A stretch of DNA of 5,625 nucleotides, from assembly GCA_946482045.1 (NCBI GenBank), contig CAMLPZ010000277.1, positions 1-5,625 of the forward strand, given 5' to 3'. The DNA is from an uncultured Asticcacaulis sp. (GTDB lineage Bacteria > Pseudomonadota > Alphaproteobacteria > Caulobacterales > Caulobacteraceae). The notes below the pieces were generated by a model. That model did no database searches. It was not told the DNA's origin and was given only the letters and a program-made list of their open reading frames with translations. Shown here in pieces: positions 4,733 to 5,625 of the stretch (positions are counted from its first letter, which is position 1; every line of letters starts with the position of its first letter). A program made the translations under genes and the position numbers.

Positions 4733-5349
4733 CCGAACATGAGCTCGAGCGCGTATGGAACGAACTGGCCGGACGGTTGCATCTCGGACTGGAAATCTGG
4801 TCCAGGATCGTGGCGGCCTATGGTGAGCCGCAGCGGCATTACCACACGCTCGGTCATATCGCCGCCGTGGTTACGGATTTTCTACCGTTGCGGAGGCGGT
4901 TCGAAGACGCCGATGCCGCGCTGCTGGCGCTGTTCTTCCACGACATCGTTTATGACCCGGCGCGCTCCGACAATGAAGAGCGCAGCGCGGAGAGCTTACG
5001 CGCCCTGCTGACGGGCGACACGGCCGATCGCGCCTGCGCGCATATCCTGGCGACGAAAAAACACGAAGCGAATACGCCCGATGCCGCGCTGGTCGTAGAC
5101 ATCGACATGGCGATCCTGGCCGCGCCGTGGCCGGACTATCTGCGCTACGCCGAGGATGTGGCGCGCGAATACTTGCCGTCCTATGGCGCCGAAGCCTATG
5201 CGGCCGGTCGCTGCGAGATGTTCCTCAAGCCTGCCCAGCATCGCCGCATCTTCCTGACGGAGGTCTTCGCGCCGCGTGAGGCGGCCGCCCAGCGCAATAT
5301 CCGCGACGAATTGGCCCTATGGACGTCGGGCGGCTTGCCGGGGCTTTGA
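4729..5349 (+). CDS. HD-domain metal-dependent phosphohydrolase (COG4339 type)
   Basis: This complete 206-residue soluble protein has the layout of COG4339 predicted HD phosphohydrolases. HD enzymes use one or two metal ions to cut phosphate esters, often of nucleotides; the substrate here is unknown. From ATG 4729, metal-site motifs are RHYHTLGHI (36-44), the namesake H71-D72 in LFFHDIVYD, DNEERSA from 81, a histidine-bearing helix around H105 and H112, and VDIDMAIL (123-130). All main metal-ligand positions appear intact. ATG 4729 overlaps the ATPase stop as ATGA, with GGGAG at 4713-4717 upstream. GTG 4717 would add MAVA but lacks a ribosome-binding site. The overlap argues for tight co-expression with the ATPase. 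It ends in WTSGGLPGL, and no further operon gene follows for 136 bases. Confidence 0.87.
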   Translation: MTEHELERVWNELAGRLHLGLEIWSRIVAAYGEPQRHYHTLGHIAAVVTDFLPLRRRFEDADAALLALFFHDIVYDPARSDNEERSAESLRALLTGDTADRACAHILATKKHEANTPDAALVVDIDMAILAAPWPDYLRYAEDVAREYLPSYGAEAYAAGRCEMFLKPAQHRRIFLTEVFAPREAAAQRNIRDELALWTSGGLPGL

Positions 5350-5372
5350 AACCGACCATATAAGAGCGATAT

Positions 5373-5399
5373 GCCAAAAAGTGTGCAGCGGTTTTTGGC
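5373..5399. repeat. Inverted repeat in the intergenic region after the HD gene
   Basis: GCCAAAAA (5373-5380) and TTTTTGGC (5392-5399) are perfect 8-base inverted arms separated by 11 bases. It begins 24 bases after the HD gene stop. No T-run follows the stem on the + strand, so it is a poor intrinsic terminator; an operator role is as likely. The right arm overlaps the start of a -10-like GCTAAATA at 5397-5404. Confidence 0.5.
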
Positions 5400-5413
5400 T
5401 AAATATCGCGATA
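5397..5413 (+). promoter_or_regulatory. Weak promoter candidate with palindrome before the hydrolase gene
   Basis: GCTAAATA (5397-5404) resembles the caulobacterial -10 consensus GCTANAWC at 7 of 8 positions, but no good -35 box is placed for it. It runs into TATCGCGATA (5404-5413), a perfect 10-base palindrome. It lies about 75 bases before the start of the hydrolase gene. A regulator bound to the palindrome would sit at or just after the transcription start. Confidence 0.25.
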
Positions 5414-5485
5414 AAACAAAAGCCTACGTATGATGGCGGGTTAACTTGAACGCATCATGCTGTAGTCGCCACGACGGAGGATCAC

Positions 5486-5625
5486 ATGGGCCAGATGACT
5501 ACGCTTACACGTCCCGACGGGGGCCATATCGCCGCCTATTCCGCAGGTCAGGATCCGGCGCGGCCGGGGGTCATCGTCCTGCAGGAATGGTGGGGGCTGA
5601 ACGACCATATCAAGGCCATTGCTGA
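5486..5625 (+). CDS. Dienelactone hydrolase family protein, N-terminal part, 3' end outside window
   Basis: The first 46 codons of an alpha/beta-hydrolase are present; full members are about 220-240 residues. The segment VIVLQEWWGLNDHIKAIA at residues 29-46 is the characteristic first strand and turn of this family. E34 corresponds to the glutamate (Glu36 in Pseudomonas dienelactone hydrolase) that takes part in activating the catalytic cysteine. The Cys-Asp-His triad lies beyond the window, so activity cannot be judged. The family opens dienelactones in chloroaromatic breakdown, but many members are general esterases, so no substrate is claimed. ATG 5486 is supported by GGAGG at 5476-5480 with a 5-base spacer; ATG at codon 4 is an alternative. 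It has its own intergenic region and is probably a separate transcription unit from the HD gene. Confidence 0.88.
   Translation, partial: MGQMTTLTRPDGGHIAAYSAGQDPARPGVIVLQEWWGLNDHIKAIA

Overview
The window most likely comes from an alphaproteobacterium, probably of the Caulobacterales. Base composition is moderately high in G+C, murJ is followed directly by trpS, and third codon positions are G/C-rich. Base use is uniform, and an Asticcacaulis-like genome is one possibility. The genus is an inference from general familiarity, not from a search. All protein genes are on the + strand; one tRNA gene is on the - strand.

Left part (1-1894): the C-terminal half of the lipid II flippase MurJ runs off the left edge and is followed after 3 bases by a complete tryptophanyl-tRNA synthetase gene, trpS. 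The unit ends in a 21-bp near-perfect terminator hairpin.

Middle part (1895-3270): a PCuAC-type periplasmic copper-chaperone lipoprotein with two competing starts is followed by two tandem ~100-bp copies of a three-hairpin repeat. This repeat abuts the 3' end of a tRNA-Ala(GGC) gene on the - strand, and its AT-rich hairpin plus T-run looks like that tRNA's terminator, present twice. Upstream of the tRNA are a plausible promoter and three helically phased A-tracts. A possible 54-codon gene at 3033-3197, not recognised, lies between the tRNA promoter and the next operon.

Right part (3271-5349): three tightly packed genes encode a small COG2388-type GNAT acetyltransferase, a COG4637-type SMC/ABC-like AAA ATPase and a COG4339-type HD-domain metal phosphohydrolase. 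They are separated by 19 bases and then overlap by 4 (ATGA). This GNAT-ATPase-HD cassette is the least understood part of the window. A role in nucleic-acid or nucleotide surveillance or phage defence is conceivable, but all three families are also widespread chromosomal proteins of unknown role. The window ends in the first 46 codons of a dienelactone-hydrolase-family gene, preceded by inverted repeats and a weak promoter candidate.

No CRISPR array, insertion sequence, integrase, transposase or rRNA was seen.
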